In this document: one piece after another, positions 33,250-41,957 of the stretch
Numbering within the stretch: position 1 is the stretch's first letter
Layout of the letters: every line of letters begins with the position of its first letter
Source of the DNA: PHAA01 sp034927445
GTDB taxonomy: Bacteria; Bacillota; Syntrophomonadia; Syntrophomonadales; Syntrophomonadaceae
Direction of reading: 5' to 3'
Assembly: GCA_034927445.1 (NCBI GenBank)
Contig: JAYFPZ010000034.1
Coordinates: 1-64,000 of the forward strand
DNA: 64,000 bases
Position numbers and translations under genes: made by a program
The notes under the pieces: model-generated
Told to the model about the DNA's origin: nothing
Seen by the model: the letters and a program-made list of their open reading frames with translations, nothing else
Databases searched by the model: none

Positions 33250-34221
33250 ATGAAACAAATGACTTATATGGAAGCCATTAGAGATGGCATGCGGGTAGCA
33301 ATGCAGAATGATCCCAACGTCTATTTGCAAGGTGAGGATGTTGCCCAGTTTGGAGGATGTTTTGGGGTAACTGCCGGATTATATGATGAATTTGGGCCTA
33401 AACGGGTTATGAACACCCCTATAAGTGAGGCTGTCATTGTCGGTTCTGCGGTAGGTGCCGCGCTGGCCGGGTTAAGACCGATTGCGGAGATTATGTTTGT
33501 TGACTTTATGGGATGCTGCATGGATGAATTATTTAATCAGGCAGCCAAATTGAGATATATGAATGGTGGCAAGTGCCAGGTCCCCATGGTTCTGCGTACA
33601 CCGTGCGGAGCCGGGCTGGGAGCAGCAGCCCAGCATTCGCAGAGTGTAGAGTCCTGGTTCACCCATATACCCGGAGTTAAGACCGTTATGCCCGCCACCC
33701 CCGCCGATGCCAAAGGCTTGATGATGGCTGCCGTAAAGGATAATAATCCGGTAATGTATATAGAGCATAAACAGCTGCTGGGTGTCCCCGGAGACGTGCC
33801 GGAAGGCGAATACATTGTACCGCTGGGAAAAGCGGATATCAAACGTGAAGGCTCCGACGTTACTATTGTAGCATGGTCATGGATGCTTCACAAAGCCCTG
33901 GCTGCTGCCGAAGCATTAGCAGCCAAAGGTATTAACGCCGAAGTACTCGATCCGCGCACTCTGATACCCCTGGATAAGGATGCGATTTTGAAATCTGTTG
34001 CCAAGACCGGAAAACTGGTTATCGTTCATGAAGAGGTCAAAACCAGCGGCTTCGGCGGTGAAATAGCGGCGATTGTATCTGAAGAAGGCTTTGATTATCT
34101 GGATGCCCCGATCAAGAGAGTAACTCCTCCGGATGTACCGATTCCGTTCAATCCTATACTCGAAGGTACTTTTATCCCCAGTGACGAGAAAATTATCAAG
34201 GCGGTAGAATCATTGTTCTAA
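33250..34221 (+). CDS. acoB: Dehydrogenase E1 beta subunit (copy 2)
   Basis: A 323-residue protein starting 21 bases after E1 alpha, with GGAAGGGTGA before the ATG. The pyrimidine domain begins MTYMEAIRDGMRVAMQNDPN; the C-terminal domain has VLDPRTLIPLDKDAILKSVA. Parallel to copy 1. A small inverted repeat (GGTGGACAGG/CCTGTCCACC) lies in the following 69-base gap and might partially attenuate transcription. Confidence 0.93.
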   Translation: MKQMTYMEAIRDGMRVAMQNDPNVYLQGEDVAQFGGCFGVTAGLYDEFGPKRVMNTPISEAVIVGSAVGAALAGLRPIAEIMFVDFMGCCMDELFNQAAKLRYMNGGKCQVPMVLRTPCGAGLGAAAQHSQSVESWFTHIPGVKTVMPATPADAKGLMMAAVKDNNPVMYIEHKQLLGVPGDVPEGEYIVPLGKADIKREGSDVTIVAWSWMLHKALAAAEALAAKGINAEVLDPRTLIPLDKDAILKSVAKTGKLVIVHEEVKTSGFGGEIAAIVSEEGFDYLDAPIKRVTPPDVPIPFNPILEGTFIPSDEKIIKAVESLF

Positions 34222-34231
34222 GTTTAGGCGT

Positions 34232-34260
34232 ACGGTGGACAGGTATTATCCTGTCCACCG
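34232..34260 (+). repeat. Short inverted repeat between E1 beta and acoX
   Basis: CGGTGGACAGG (34232-34242) / CCTGTCCACCG (34250-34260), with a TATTATC loop. It has no T run, so it is an mRNA stabilising or processing hairpin rather than a terminator. Confidence 0.5.
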
Positions 34261-34290
34261 CATGAATTAATCCCGGAGGGAGGAAACGTC

Positions 34291-35322
34291 ATGGCTTCAG
34301 TGGGAATCATAGCCAATCCGGCATCCGGCAAAGACATTCGGCGCCTGGTGGCATATGGTATTTGCTTTGACAACCAGGAGAAAATAAATATCGTAAAACG
34401 GTGCTTGCTGGCTTTAGCTGCCACGGGAGTTGACCAGGTAATGTATATGCCTGATTATTATGGAATTATTCCCCGGGCGCTGGATGGGTTGTCGAAGAGT
34501 CATCAATTGCCACTCAATATAGTTGAAGCGGATATGGAGTTGACGGCAACGCAGGCAGATTCAGCAACTGCTGCTCTTAAAATGAATGAAGCGGGAATCA
34601 GCTGCATAATCACCCTGGGCGGAGATGGAACCAACCGAATGGTAGCCAAGCATTGCGGGGATGTCCCTCTGGTGCCTATTTCTACAGGTACGAACAATGT
34701 TTTTCCGCAAATGCTGGAAGGTACCATAGCCGGTTTGGCAGCGGGAGTAACCGCCCAAGGCCTGGTTGAATTCCCCGCCGTCCACCCCACCAAGAAGCTG
34801 GTGATCCTGAAGAATGGAATTCCGATAGATATTGCCCTGATTGATGCGGTAGTGCTAAAAGATATTTTTATTGGCTCACGGGCTATTTGGGATGAAGAAC
34901 GCATCCGGCAAGTGGTAATTACCCGCGGCGAACCCGACAATATCGGGATATCTTCCATCGGAGGCAATCTACATCCGATTAGCATTACCGACGAAAAGGG
35001 TATGGTTATAGATATTGGGCCCGGCCATACCGATATAATTGTACCGATTGCGCCAGGTTTGATCCGGCCGATTCCGATAGCCGGCTATAGAATTATGAAA
35101 ATCGGCGAGGAAGTAACAATTAAAAACGGACCCTTTGTAATAGCGCTTGACGGCGAGAGAGAGGTTGAAGTCAGCGAGGGCGAGGAAGTCTTGATCAGGC
35201 TTACGTTTGACGGGCCTCGCGTGGTTGAACCCCGGCAGGCATTAAGACAGGCGGTAATGAAAGGTTATGCGCAAGGAGAACAGGCTCTAAAAAATCTAAA
35301 CTGGTTAAAGGAGGAAAACTAA
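34291..35322 (+). CDS. acoX: AcoX-type ATP-NAD kinase-like protein
   Basis: A 343-residue protein with a GGAGGGAGG ribosome site. It has the NAD-kinase-like diacylglycerol-kinase fold motif CIITLGGDGTNRMVAKHC and PISTGTNNVFPQM. AcoX proteins accompany acetoin dehydrogenases and are not needed for E1/E2 catalysis in the systems studied; their role is unclear, perhaps NAD(P) or cofactor handling. Its stop codon abuts the E2 start (the genes are 0 bases apart), so it is in the same operon. Confidence 0.9.
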   Translation: MASVGIIANPASGKDIRRLVAYGICFDNQEKINIVKRCLLALAATGVDQVMYMPDYYGIIPRALDGLSKSHQLPLNIVEADMELTATQADSATAALKMNEAGISCIITLGGDGTNRMVAKHCGDVPLVPISTGTNNVFPQMLEGTIAGLAAGVTAQGLVEFPAVHPTKKLVILKNGIPIDIALIDAVVLKDIFIGSRAIWDEERIRQVVITRGEPDNIGISSIGGNLHPISITDEKGMVIDIGPGHTDIIVPIAPGLIRPIPIAGYRIMKIGEEVTIKNGPFVIALDGEREVEVSEGEEVLIRLTFDGPRVVEPRQALRQAVMKGYAQGEQALKNLNWLKEEN

Positions 35323-36480
35323 ATGGCAACACCTATTATAATGCCAAAATTGGGCTTGTCCATGAAGACAGGCACGATGGGCAAGTGGCTTAAAAAAGAA
35401 GGCGACAGTGTAAAAAAAGGAGAAGCTTTGGTCGAGGTGATGACCGATAAGATTACCAATAAAGTTGAATCCCCGGCTGACGGTACATTGCTGAAAATAG
35501 TAGCGGTAAAGGGAAACAAACTTCCGGTTGGCGGATTATTGGGCGTACTTGGCGAAGCCGGCGAAGATATATCCGCGATTTTGGCTGCCGGTCCGGCAAC
35601 CGATGCAGCCCCTGCAGCCACAGCTCCTGCTCCCGGCGGCAAAGTTAAGATTTCACCGGCTGCCAGAAAACTGGCTGAGGAAAACGGAATTGATTATACC
35701 CGTATTAGAGGTACCGGCCCCGAGGGACGGATTACCCGTGAAGACGTTGAAAAAGCCATTGAGAACGGCGTAGGCCCGGCCGATGACCGTCCCACCATCA
35801 AGGTTGAGCCTTACGAGGGAATGCGCAAAGCCATTGGTGAAAATATGGCGTCCAGTTGGACCACCAACGCCAAGGTTACCCAGCATGTAAGTGTTGATAT
35901 GTCGGGTATACTGGCCCTGCGCCGGACCATCAACGAAGGCGCCAAAGACAAAGATAAAATTTCAGTTACCGCCCTCCTGACCAAGGCGGTAGCCAGAGCA
36001 ATCGAAATCAATCCGATTGTAAATCTGACCTTGGACGGCGATGAAGTAAAAACCCTCAAAGATATTAATATAGGCATGGCCGTGGCCGTACCGGATGGCC
36101 TGATCGTACCGGTAGTCCGTAATGCCAACGGCAAGAAACTGGCCGAAGTAAACGCCGAGATTAACGACCTGGCCAAACGCGGCCGCAGAAATAAACTCGA
36201 CCCCGATGAAATGAGCGGTGCAACCTTTACGATAACCAACCTGGGCGGTTATGGTTCGGTCGACTGGTTTACCCCGATTATCAATCCGCCTGAATCAGCC
36301 ATTTTGGGTGTAGGCAGAACCATAGACAAGCCCGTAGCAGTCAATGGCGAGGTTGTGATCCGGCCGATGATGGGGTTGTCCCTGTCCTTCGACCACCGCA
36401 TTATCGACGGCGCTCCGGCGGCTGAATGGCTGTCGGTATTGATCAAATTAATTGAAAATCCGCAAAAAATATTTATTTAA
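35323..36480 (+). CDS. acoC: E2 lipoyl acyltransferase of the acetoin/2-oxoacid dehydrogenase complex
   Basis: A 385-residue protein. The N-terminal lipoyl domain contains the lipoylation motif MTDKIT (Lys near residue 43). An Ala/Pro-rich linker lies at about 85-105, and the peripheral subunit-binding domain is KISPAARKLAEENG...GPEGRITREDVE. The C-terminal catalytic domain ends with SFDHRIIDGAPAAEWL, giving the HxxxDG active site. It transfers the acyl group from lipoamide to CoA. The subunit-binding domain normally anchors E1 and E3. Lipoate synthesis genes begin only 400 bases downstream, which fits a self-contained lipoylation operon. Confidence 0.95.
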   Translation: MATPIIMPKLGLSMKTGTMGKWLKKEGDSVKKGEALVEVMTDKITNKVESPADGTLLKIVAVKGNKLPVGGLLGVLGEAGEDISAILAAGPATDAAPAATAPAPGGKVKISPAARKLAEENGIDYTRIRGTGPEGRITREDVEKAIENGVGPADDRPTIKVEPYEGMRKAIGENMASSWTTNAKVTQHVSVDMSGILALRRTINEGAKDKDKISVTALLTKAVARAIEINPIVNLTLDGDEVKTLKDINIGMAVAVPDGLIVPVVRNANGKKLAEVNAEINDLAKRGRRNKLDPDEMSGATFTITNLGGYGSVDWFTPIINPPESAILGVGRTIDKPVAVNGEVVIRPMMGLSLSFDHRIIDGAPAAEWLSVLIKLIENPQKIFI

Positions 36481-36522
36481 TTGTTCTAAAAATTCAGCCC
36501 TATTTTAAAGGAGGAATTAATA

Positions 36523-36867
36523 ATGGCAAAAGATCCTAACGAAATATTAAGCGACCTGTTTTCCGGCATGGCTGCCGTGGGAGAAGAAGCACCCGAACTG
36601 AACGCTGCCTTTGTGCAGATGGATCAGGCAGCCTATGTTGAAGGCGAATTGGAACGCAAGTATAAAGAACTCATTGGTCTGGCGATCGCGCTCTTTACCC
36701 GCTGTGAATACTGCATGAACCTGCATGTAAAACAGGCGCTGTCTGAAGGAGCCAGCCGGGAAGAAATTCTGGAGGCTGCGGCCGTAGCGGTTGCATTTGG
36801 CGGATCACCTTCAATGGCTTACCTGTCTACCACAATTATGAATGCGTTGGATGCATTTGAAGACTAG
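36523..36867 (+). CDS. AhpD-like / carboxymuconolactone decarboxylase family protein
   Basis: A 114-residue protein, AAAGGAGG before ATG. It has the CMD-family core with the redox motif RCEYCMNLHV (CX2C followed by His), as in AhpD, where the cysteine pair accepts electrons from lipoylated proteins. That known AhpD chemistry is striking in this lipoate cluster: AhpD connects lipoyl-E2 to peroxide reduction in Mycobacterium. Here it could be a thiol/disulfide partner of the lipoyl carriers. It lies 42 bases after E2 and 26 before lipB. The link to lipoyl groups is inferred. Confidence 0.88.
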   Translation: MAKDPNEILSDLFSGMAAVGEEAPELNAAFVQMDQAAYVEGELERKYKELIGLAIALFTRCEYCMNLHVKQALSEGASREEILEAAAVAVAFGGSPSMAYLSTTIMNALDAFED

Positions 36868-36893
36868 AATTCAATAAAACGGGGGATGATGAT

Positions 36894-37613
36894 GTGACCA
36901 GGACGGCATACTGTTTGGAACTCGGCACTGAAGAATACGGTAAGATCTTCAAATTACAGCAGGATCTCAATCGTGCTCGCAGGATTGGGGCCATCCGGGA
37001 TATCGTTATTTTCCTGGAGCATCATCCCTGTTTTACCGTAGGGAGACGCGGCGGCTTCGACCATATCCTGGTCAGCTCCCAGTTCTTGGAGGAGCAGGGA
37101 ATAAGGGTATATGAAACCGACCGGGGGGGAGACATTACCTACCACGGGCCCGGACAGCTGGTCTGCTACCCCATCCTGGACCTGAATGGTTTTGGCCGGG
37201 ATGTTCATTTATATGCCAATCGGATGGAAGAAACCTTGATTAGAACCTTGGCGGCCTTTGGTATAACTGCCGGGCGTAAACCGGAGTATCCCGGAGTATG
37301 GGTTGAATCCGCCAAGATTGCGGCCGAAGGAATAGGGGTGCAGCACTGGGTAACCATGCACGGGGTATCGCTCAATGTCTGCCCTGATTTAAACCATTTC
37401 ACTTTAATTATTCCCTGCGGGATATCGACCATGGGAGTAACCTCCATGGCCAAGCTGCTGGGAAGCAAGGTGGATTTCAATCTGGTCAGGCGGGAGATGC
37501 GCCGTCAACTGGGTTTGGTTTTTGATTTAGCACTTGAAGATATTACCATGGAAGATGTACGGAATATGTTGGAGGGAGTTCAGAATGAATCGACCGGAAT
37601 GGTTAACGCTTAA
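36894..37613 (+). CDS. lipB: Octanoyltransferase LipB
   Basis: A 239-residue protein with GTG start at 36894 after GGGGGATGATGAT. Motif GGDITYHGPGQLVCYPILDL matches the LipB acyl-binding loop, and the conserved Lys lies in GVWVESAKIAAEG, with the Cys in LIIPCGI. It moves octanoyl from acyl-carrier protein to the lipoyl domain, the first step of classical lipoate synthesis. It overlaps lipA by 29 bases. Confidence 0.95.
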   Translation: MTRTAYCLELGTEEYGKIFKLQQDLNRARRIGAIRDIVIFLEHHPCFTVGRRGGFDHILVSSQFLEEQGIRVYETDRGGDITYHGPGQLVCYPILDLNGFGRDVHLYANRMEETLIRTLAAFGITAGRKPEYPGVWVESAKIAAEGIGVQHWVTMHGVSLNVCPDLNHFTLIIPCGISTMGVTSMAKLLGSKVDFNLVRREMRRQLGLVFDLALEDITMEDVRNMLEGVQNESTGMVNA

Positions 37614-38469
37614 AGTCCCCAGTGAAGAGAGTCTAACCCGGATGAAGAATTTATTGGATGCCGGCCACCTGCATACGGTGTGTGAGGGTGCCGACTGTCC
37701 CAATATCGGGGAATGCTTTGCCAGCAAAACCTGTACCTTTATGATCCTGGGAGATACTTGCACACGCAACTGCCGGTTTTGCGCAGTGGGACATGGACGC
37801 CCCCGGCAGGTTGATCCCGGTGAACCTGAAGCTGTGGCATTGACTGCCCGCCAACTGGGTTTGAAGCATGTGGTAGTAACCTCTGTTACCAGGGATGATC
37901 TAGCTGATGGAGGAAGCGGACACTTTGCCGAAACGATCAAGGCTATCCGCAGGGCTGTACCTGAGGCCACTATTGAAGTGCTTATTCCCGATTTTCAGGG
38001 TAAAGTTGATGCTTTGCAGAAGGTGGTCGAGGCAGGCCCGGATGTTATCAATCATAATGTGGAAACTGTTCCCCGCCTCTATCCTTCAGTCAGACCACAG
38101 GCCACATATGAACGTTCGCTGGAATTGTTAAGAAGGGCCGGCAATACAGGTATATTAACCAAATCAGGACTGATGCTGGGGTTGGGGGAAACTTATCAAG
38201 AGGTTGTCGAGGTTATGGAAGATCTGCGGGAAGTTCGGTGTGACATGCTTACCCTGGGCCAGTACCTAAGCCCCTCGCCTGCCCATCATCCCATAGTTGC
38301 CTATATCCACCCCGATACCTTTGCGGCACTCAAAGAGAAGGGTGATGAAATGGGTTTCCTGGAGGTCAATGCCGGGCCTCTGGTGCGCAGTTCTTATCAT
38401 GCGGCTCGTGCTCTGTCTAGTATCAACGATAAGAAAATAAATGGAAAGGGGATTAAGATTTATGGCTAA
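37585..38469 (+). CDS. lipA: Lipoyl synthase LipA (classical)
   Basis: A 294-residue radical SAM enzyme. ATG 37585 is chosen because GGAGGGAG lies 7-8 bases upstream; the longer frame is inside lipB. The auxiliary cluster motif C-x4-C-x5-C is visible as CEGADCPNIGEC, and the SAM cluster motif as CTRNCRFC. The C-terminal RSSYHA carries the conserved Ser that ligates the auxiliary iron. It inserts two sulfurs into protein-bound octanoyl. It overlaps the GcvH-like gene by 8 bases. A second, LipS-type lipoyl synthase pair occurs 7-8 kb on. Confidence 0.96.
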   Translation: MNRPEWLTLKVPSEESLTRMKNLLDAGHLHTVCEGADCPNIGECFASKTCTFMILGDTCTRNCRFCAVGHGRPRQVDPGEPEAVALTARQLGLKHVVVTSVTRDDLADGGSGHFAETIKAIRRAVPEATIEVLIPDFQGKVDALQKVVEAGPDVINHNVETVPRLYPSVRPQATYERSLELLRRAGNTGILTKSGLMLGLGETYQEVVEVMEDLREVRCDMLTLGQYLSPSPAHHPIVAYIHPDTFAALKEKGDEMGFLEVNAGPLVRSSYHAARALSSINDKKINGKGIKIYG

Positions 38470-38884
38470 AGTGGACAAATATGAAATGCCGGATGATCTC
38501 TATTATACGACCGACCACGCCTGGGTAAAGATCGAGGGCAGTCAGATCCGGATCGGTATAACAGATTTCATGCAGCAACTGGCAGGTGAAATAACCTTTG
38601 TCAGAGTACCCCGGGCCGGCAAAGATATGGAGGCGGGTAAAAACCTGTGCTCCATGCAGTCGGGCAAATGGGCCGGCAAGATCGCCGTACCTGTAACCGG
38701 AAAAGTAGTTGATGCCAACAAGGACCTGGCCGGATCACCCAAACCCTTGAATGATGATCCTTATGGACAGGGATGGATAGCGGTTATGGAGCCTGCCAAT
38801 ATGGCGGATGTTGAAGCCAATCTGCTGCATGGCGACAAGGCCATTGAGTTTATCAAAGAGGAGATAACCAAGCATGCTCAATAG
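38462..38884 (+). CDS. gcvH: GcvH-like lipoyl carrier protein with SGKW motif (copy 1)
   Basis: A 140-residue protein; ATG 38462 follows AAAGGGGAT. GcvH fold with the lipoylation site in CSMQSGKWAGK. Glycine-cleavage GcvH usually has ESVKAAS here, whereas the SGKW variant is typical of GcvH-like carriers (such as LbpA) of sulfur-oxidising Hdr-like systems. No glycine-cleavage P or T protein gene is present. It overlaps lipA and precedes the GlcD-like gene by 23 bases, suggesting that the lipoyl group works with the flavoprotein pair. That partnership is inferred. Confidence 0.88.
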   Translation: MAKVDKYEMPDDLYYTTDHAWVKIEGSQIRIGITDFMQQLAGEITFVRVPRAGKDMEAGKNLCSMQSGKWAGKIAVPVTGKVVDANKDLAGSPKPLNDDPYGQGWIAVMEPANMADVEANLLHGDKAIEFIKEEITKHAQ

Positions 38885-38907
38885 GCCCAGTTTAGGGGGG
38901 ATGATCT

Positions 38908-40356
38908 GTGAATAAGGAGATTTTCCAAACAATATTAGATCAATATGGCGAACGTGCCACCGATTCGATTTTTGAAAGGTCTTTGTATGCGCGTGATCTG
39001 GCGCCGGTACCGGCTCTGCTCGTCAATCCGCTGTTCAAGACTATGCCGGAAATAGTGGTGCGGCCGAACAGTGCCGAAGAAGTCGCCGATATTATGAAAA
39101 AGGCTTTTGCCGCTGATGTCCCGGTAACCCCGCGGGCAGGCGGTTCCACCGTATATTTCGATTCAGTTCCAGTTAAAAGCGGCATACTGATGGATCTTAA
39201 CCTTATTAAAGGGGTAGTCAAGGTTGACGCAGGAGAAATGACTGTAACCGTAAAGGCCGCAACCACCTGGAGCGAACTCGATGAATACCTTAACGGCAGG
39301 GGCCTGGCGCCCAAATCCTTCCCCAGCAGCGCGCCGGCAGCAACTATAGGCGGATGGTTCTGTATGATGGGCTATGGGATCGGTAGCATGAAATATGGCA
39401 GCTTGTTTTCCCAGGTTCGTTCCATCGAAGTGGTTGCACCCGATGGCAAGATAATGACTCTTACCCGGGAAACCGCTCCGTCGCTGGATTGGTACGTAGC
39501 CTCGGAAGGTACTTTAGGAATTATTACCCAGTTGGAAGTAGAGGTACGCCAACTAAACCCGATGAAACATTTTCTGCTCCAATTGCCTGACGCCGAAAAA
39601 ATGCTGAGTACTATGCAAGCTATTATCAATTCGGGGGTTGTTCCCTATAACATGCACTTTACCGACCAGTCCTGTTTGAAAGTTATGCATGCCATGGGGA
39701 TTTCACCGGCTAATATGGAAACCGGCTGCCTGCTTGGAGTTGACTACGAGGGTACGGAAGAGGAGCTTAAACAGGCTCAGGCCGTTATCGACCAGCTAGC
39801 CGCCGGCAGCAAGACCGTTAATCCGATTCCGGAAGAAACAGCGGAACTGGAATGGGAAGAAAAATTTAAAGCCATGAAACTCAAAAGAAACGGGCCGTCA
39901 GTTTTGGGAGCGGAAATTTGGCTGCCAATTAAGAACCTTCCGCAATATCTGAATGATGTGCAGAAAATGTCCCGCAGCTATAATTTAAATCTGTTCTCCT
40001 ACGGACACGTGGTGACCCCTGAATACGCCACGGTTATGACCACCTTCTATGCCGATGAAACCAGGACTATTAAATATATTATCAATTTAAGCCTGGTAAA
40101 AAAACTTCAGGATATTGGTCATCGCCATGGAGGCTGTCCCTATGGGGTGGGTCTGTGGAACTCGCCTATGGTGGGGCGTATTCATGAGGCTCCTAAACTG
40201 GAAGAACTCAGGACCAGAAAAAAGAATATAGATCGCAAAAATATTATGAATCCGGGCAAGGTTTATCGCGCCCCGCTAATGTTGAATCCTTTCAACTATG
40301 CTTTGGGCATGAATGTCCTGGCCGGGGTAAGAAAAGTATTTGGAAAGGGGTGGTAA
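38908..40356 (+). CDS. FAD-linked oxidase, glycolate/D-lactate dehydrogenase GlcD-like
   Basis: A 482-residue protein; GTG 38908 after a GGGGGG ribosome site. The FAD-binding type 4 (PCMH) domain covers residues about 45-225 (VTPRAGGSTVYFDSVPVKSG; the FAD-contact loop near ATIGGWFCMMGYGIGSMKYG). The C-terminal cap domain ends with RKNIMNPGKVY. Glycolate, D-lactate and related 2-hydroxy acids are the known substrates. The next gene, 3 bases on, is the CCG-domain iron-sulfur partner, so the two form a GlcDF-like complex. Being enclosed by two lipoyl-carrier genes and lipoate genes suggests that it may exchange electrons with dihydrolipoyl groups, which would be new. Confidence 0.9.
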   Translation: MNKEIFQTILDQYGERATDSIFERSLYARDLAPVPALLVNPLFKTMPEIVVRPNSAEEVADIMKKAFAADVPVTPRAGGSTVYFDSVPVKSGILMDLNLIKGVVKVDAGEMTVTVKAATTWSELDEYLNGRGLAPKSFPSSAPAATIGGWFCMMGYGIGSMKYGSLFSQVRSIEVVAPDGKIMTLTRETAPSLDWYVASEGTLGIITQLEVEVRQLNPMKHFLLQLPDAEKMLSTMQAIINSGVVPYNMHFTDQSCLKVMHAMGISPANMETGCLLGVDYEGTEEELKQAQAVIDQLAAGSKTVNPIPEETAELEWEEKFKAMKLKRNGPSVLGAEIWLPIKNLPQYLNDVQKMSRSYNLNLFSYGHVVTPEYATVMTTFYADETRTIKYIINLSLVKKLQDIGHRHGGCPYGVGLWNSPMVGRIHEAPKLEELRTRKKNIDRKNIMNPGKVYRAPLMLNPFNYALGMNVLAGVRKVFGKGW

Positions 40357-40359
40357 CCG

Positions 40360-41523
40360 ATGAGTCAAGAATCAAAAGGACAATATATCAATCTGGAAAA
40401 AGAAGCTCTGATTTGTGCTCGTTGCGGTTACTGCCGCAGCGATTGCCCAATATACAAGGTAGTCGGTTGGGAATCGGCCGCTCCCCGCGGCAAGATCAGC
40501 ATGGCCCGGGAGCTGTTCTCCAAGGGTCAGAATCCCGAGATCCCGGACGATTTTGTCAAAAGACTGTCCCAGTGCACCCTCTGCGGGGCCTGTGCCAATG
40601 AGTGTTCAACCGATATTGACACCCGCAAATTGTGGCTGGACCTGCGCCGGCGCATTGCCGCCCTGGGCAAGGAGCCCAAAGCTTACGATGCCATCCGGGA
40701 CAACCTGCTGGCCCATAAAAATATTACGACTTTTGACAATGAAGACCGGCTGGAATGGGCCCAGGACCTGGATGATCCGGAGCAGCTCGAGCCTCGTGCC
40801 GGAGCTGATGTGGCTTATTTTGTCGGCTGTGTGTCCTCCTTCTTCCCCCAGGCCTCCGAAATAGCGCTGGCCGTGGCGGAGATCCTGACTGAGGCCGGGG
40901 TTGATTTTACCACTATGGGCGGAGAGGAATGGTGCTGCGGCTTTCCTTTGATAAGCACCGGGTTTGTTGAAGATTCGGAGCAGTTTATCAAACACAACGT
41001 CGAGAAAATCAAGGAACTTGATATTCATACCCTGATAACCGGCTGCGCTTCCTGCTATCACGTGTGGAAGCATGACAGTGAGGAAGCACTGGCGGGATAC
41101 GAGCTCAAAGTCATGCATACCACCGAGTATCTGGCGGAACTGATCAAAGCGGGCAAAATTGAGCTTAACGATTTGGATGAAGTGGTCACTTATCACGATC
41201 CCTGTGATTTGGGCAGGAACAGCGGTATCTACGACGCCCCCCGGGAAATTATCAACAGCATCCCCGGAGTCAAATTGGTCGAGCTGGCCCATAATCGAAA
41301 GGCATCGCTGTGCTGCGGCGGCGGCGGCAACCTGCAGAGCGTGGATCCGGAAACGGCCGGTAAAATTACGGAACTCAGGGTCGAGGAGATAAAAGCGACC
41401 GGTGCGACGATTGTAGTCTCCGCCTGTCAGCAGTGCGAACAGATGCTGATAGCCACTATCAAAAAAGCCCAACTGCCCATAAGAGTTATGGATATCAGCC
41501 AGCTGATCCTGGAAGCAATGTAG
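40360..41523 (+). CDS. Iron-sulfur protein with two 4Fe-4S motifs and two CCG domains (GlcF/HdrD-like)
   Basis: A 387-residue protein. Two ferredoxin motifs CARCGYCRSDCP and CTLCGACANECS (residues about 20-75) are followed by two CCG domains with CCGFPL and CCGGGGN. CCG domains of HdrB/HdrD bind a non-cubane cluster and reduce disulfides; in GlcF they pass electrons from the flavoprotein. The 3-base gap to the GlcD-like gene implies translational coupling. In this lipoate neighbourhood the CCG domain could act on a lipoyl or mixed disulfide. That is inference. Confidence 0.92.
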   Translation: MSQESKGQYINLEKEALICARCGYCRSDCPIYKVVGWESAAPRGKISMARELFSKGQNPEIPDDFVKRLSQCTLCGACANECSTDIDTRKLWLDLRRRIAALGKEPKAYDAIRDNLLAHKNITTFDNEDRLEWAQDLDDPEQLEPRAGADVAYFVGCVSSFFPQASEIALAVAEILTEAGVDFTTMGGEEWCCGFPLISTGFVEDSEQFIKHNVEKIKELDIHTLITGCASCYHVWKHDSEEALAGYELKVMHTTEYLAELIKAGKIELNDLDEVVTYHDPCDLGRNSGIYDAPREIINSIPGVKLVELAHNRKASLCCGGGGNLQSVDPETAGKITELRVEEIKATGATIVVSACQQCEQMLIATIKKAQLPIRVMDISQLILEAM

Positions 41524-41596
41524 GAAACGGTTTACTCCATTATTTTTGAGTCCGATCCTGTAGCGGCAGGATAATAAATAAAGGGAGTTGGATAAG

Positions 41597-41902
41597 ATGG
41601 CAAGTTTGAAGGCAGGTTTCATTTTTGTGGCCCCGGAGGCCGACTATCAGAAAAATCGGGCAGTAGTCGAGACCCCGGTAGTAGAACTCACCGTGGTTGG
41701 GGTAAAAGACTATGCCATGGGGGTTAAAGCCGCCCGGGAACTGGTGGCTGAAGGTGTCGGCGCCATCGAGCTTTGTGCCGGTTTCGGCGTAATTGGAACC
41801 GCCGAAATTAAAAAAGCCGTAGGCGATAAGGCGGCAGTAGGCGCAGTACGTTTCGACAACCATCCCGGTCTCGAATTCAAGAGCGGGGACGAGTTATTCT
41901 AG
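41597..41902 (+). CDS. DUF6506-type small protein
   Basis: A 101-residue protein. ATG 41597 follows GGGAG with good spacing; a TTG at 41588 opens the same frame. The sequence (KAGFIFVAPEADYQKNRAVV; LVAEGVGAIELCAGFGVIG) fits the DUF6506 family, cytosolic proteins of unknown function. It has one Cys and an Ala/Gly-rich helix. It sits between the CCG protein and a lipoate ligase, 73 and 55 bases away, in the same run, so its role is probably linked to the lipoyl carriers. Confidence 0.75.
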   Translation: MASLKAGFIFVAPEADYQKNRAVVETPVVELTVVGVKDYAMGVKAARELVAEGVGAIELCAGFGVIGTAEIKKAVGDKAAVGAVRFDNHPGLEFKSGDELF

Positions 41903-41957
41903 GGGATCATTAACGGGGGAGTTCTGGGGAATATTTGGCTTTAAGGGAGGAAATCTG

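Noticed and set aside
40606..41622. A long (338-codon) minus-strand frame opposite the CCG-domain protein
   Set aside because: It is the antisense shadow of a strongly conserved gene; its translation shows no domain and it has no ribosome site.
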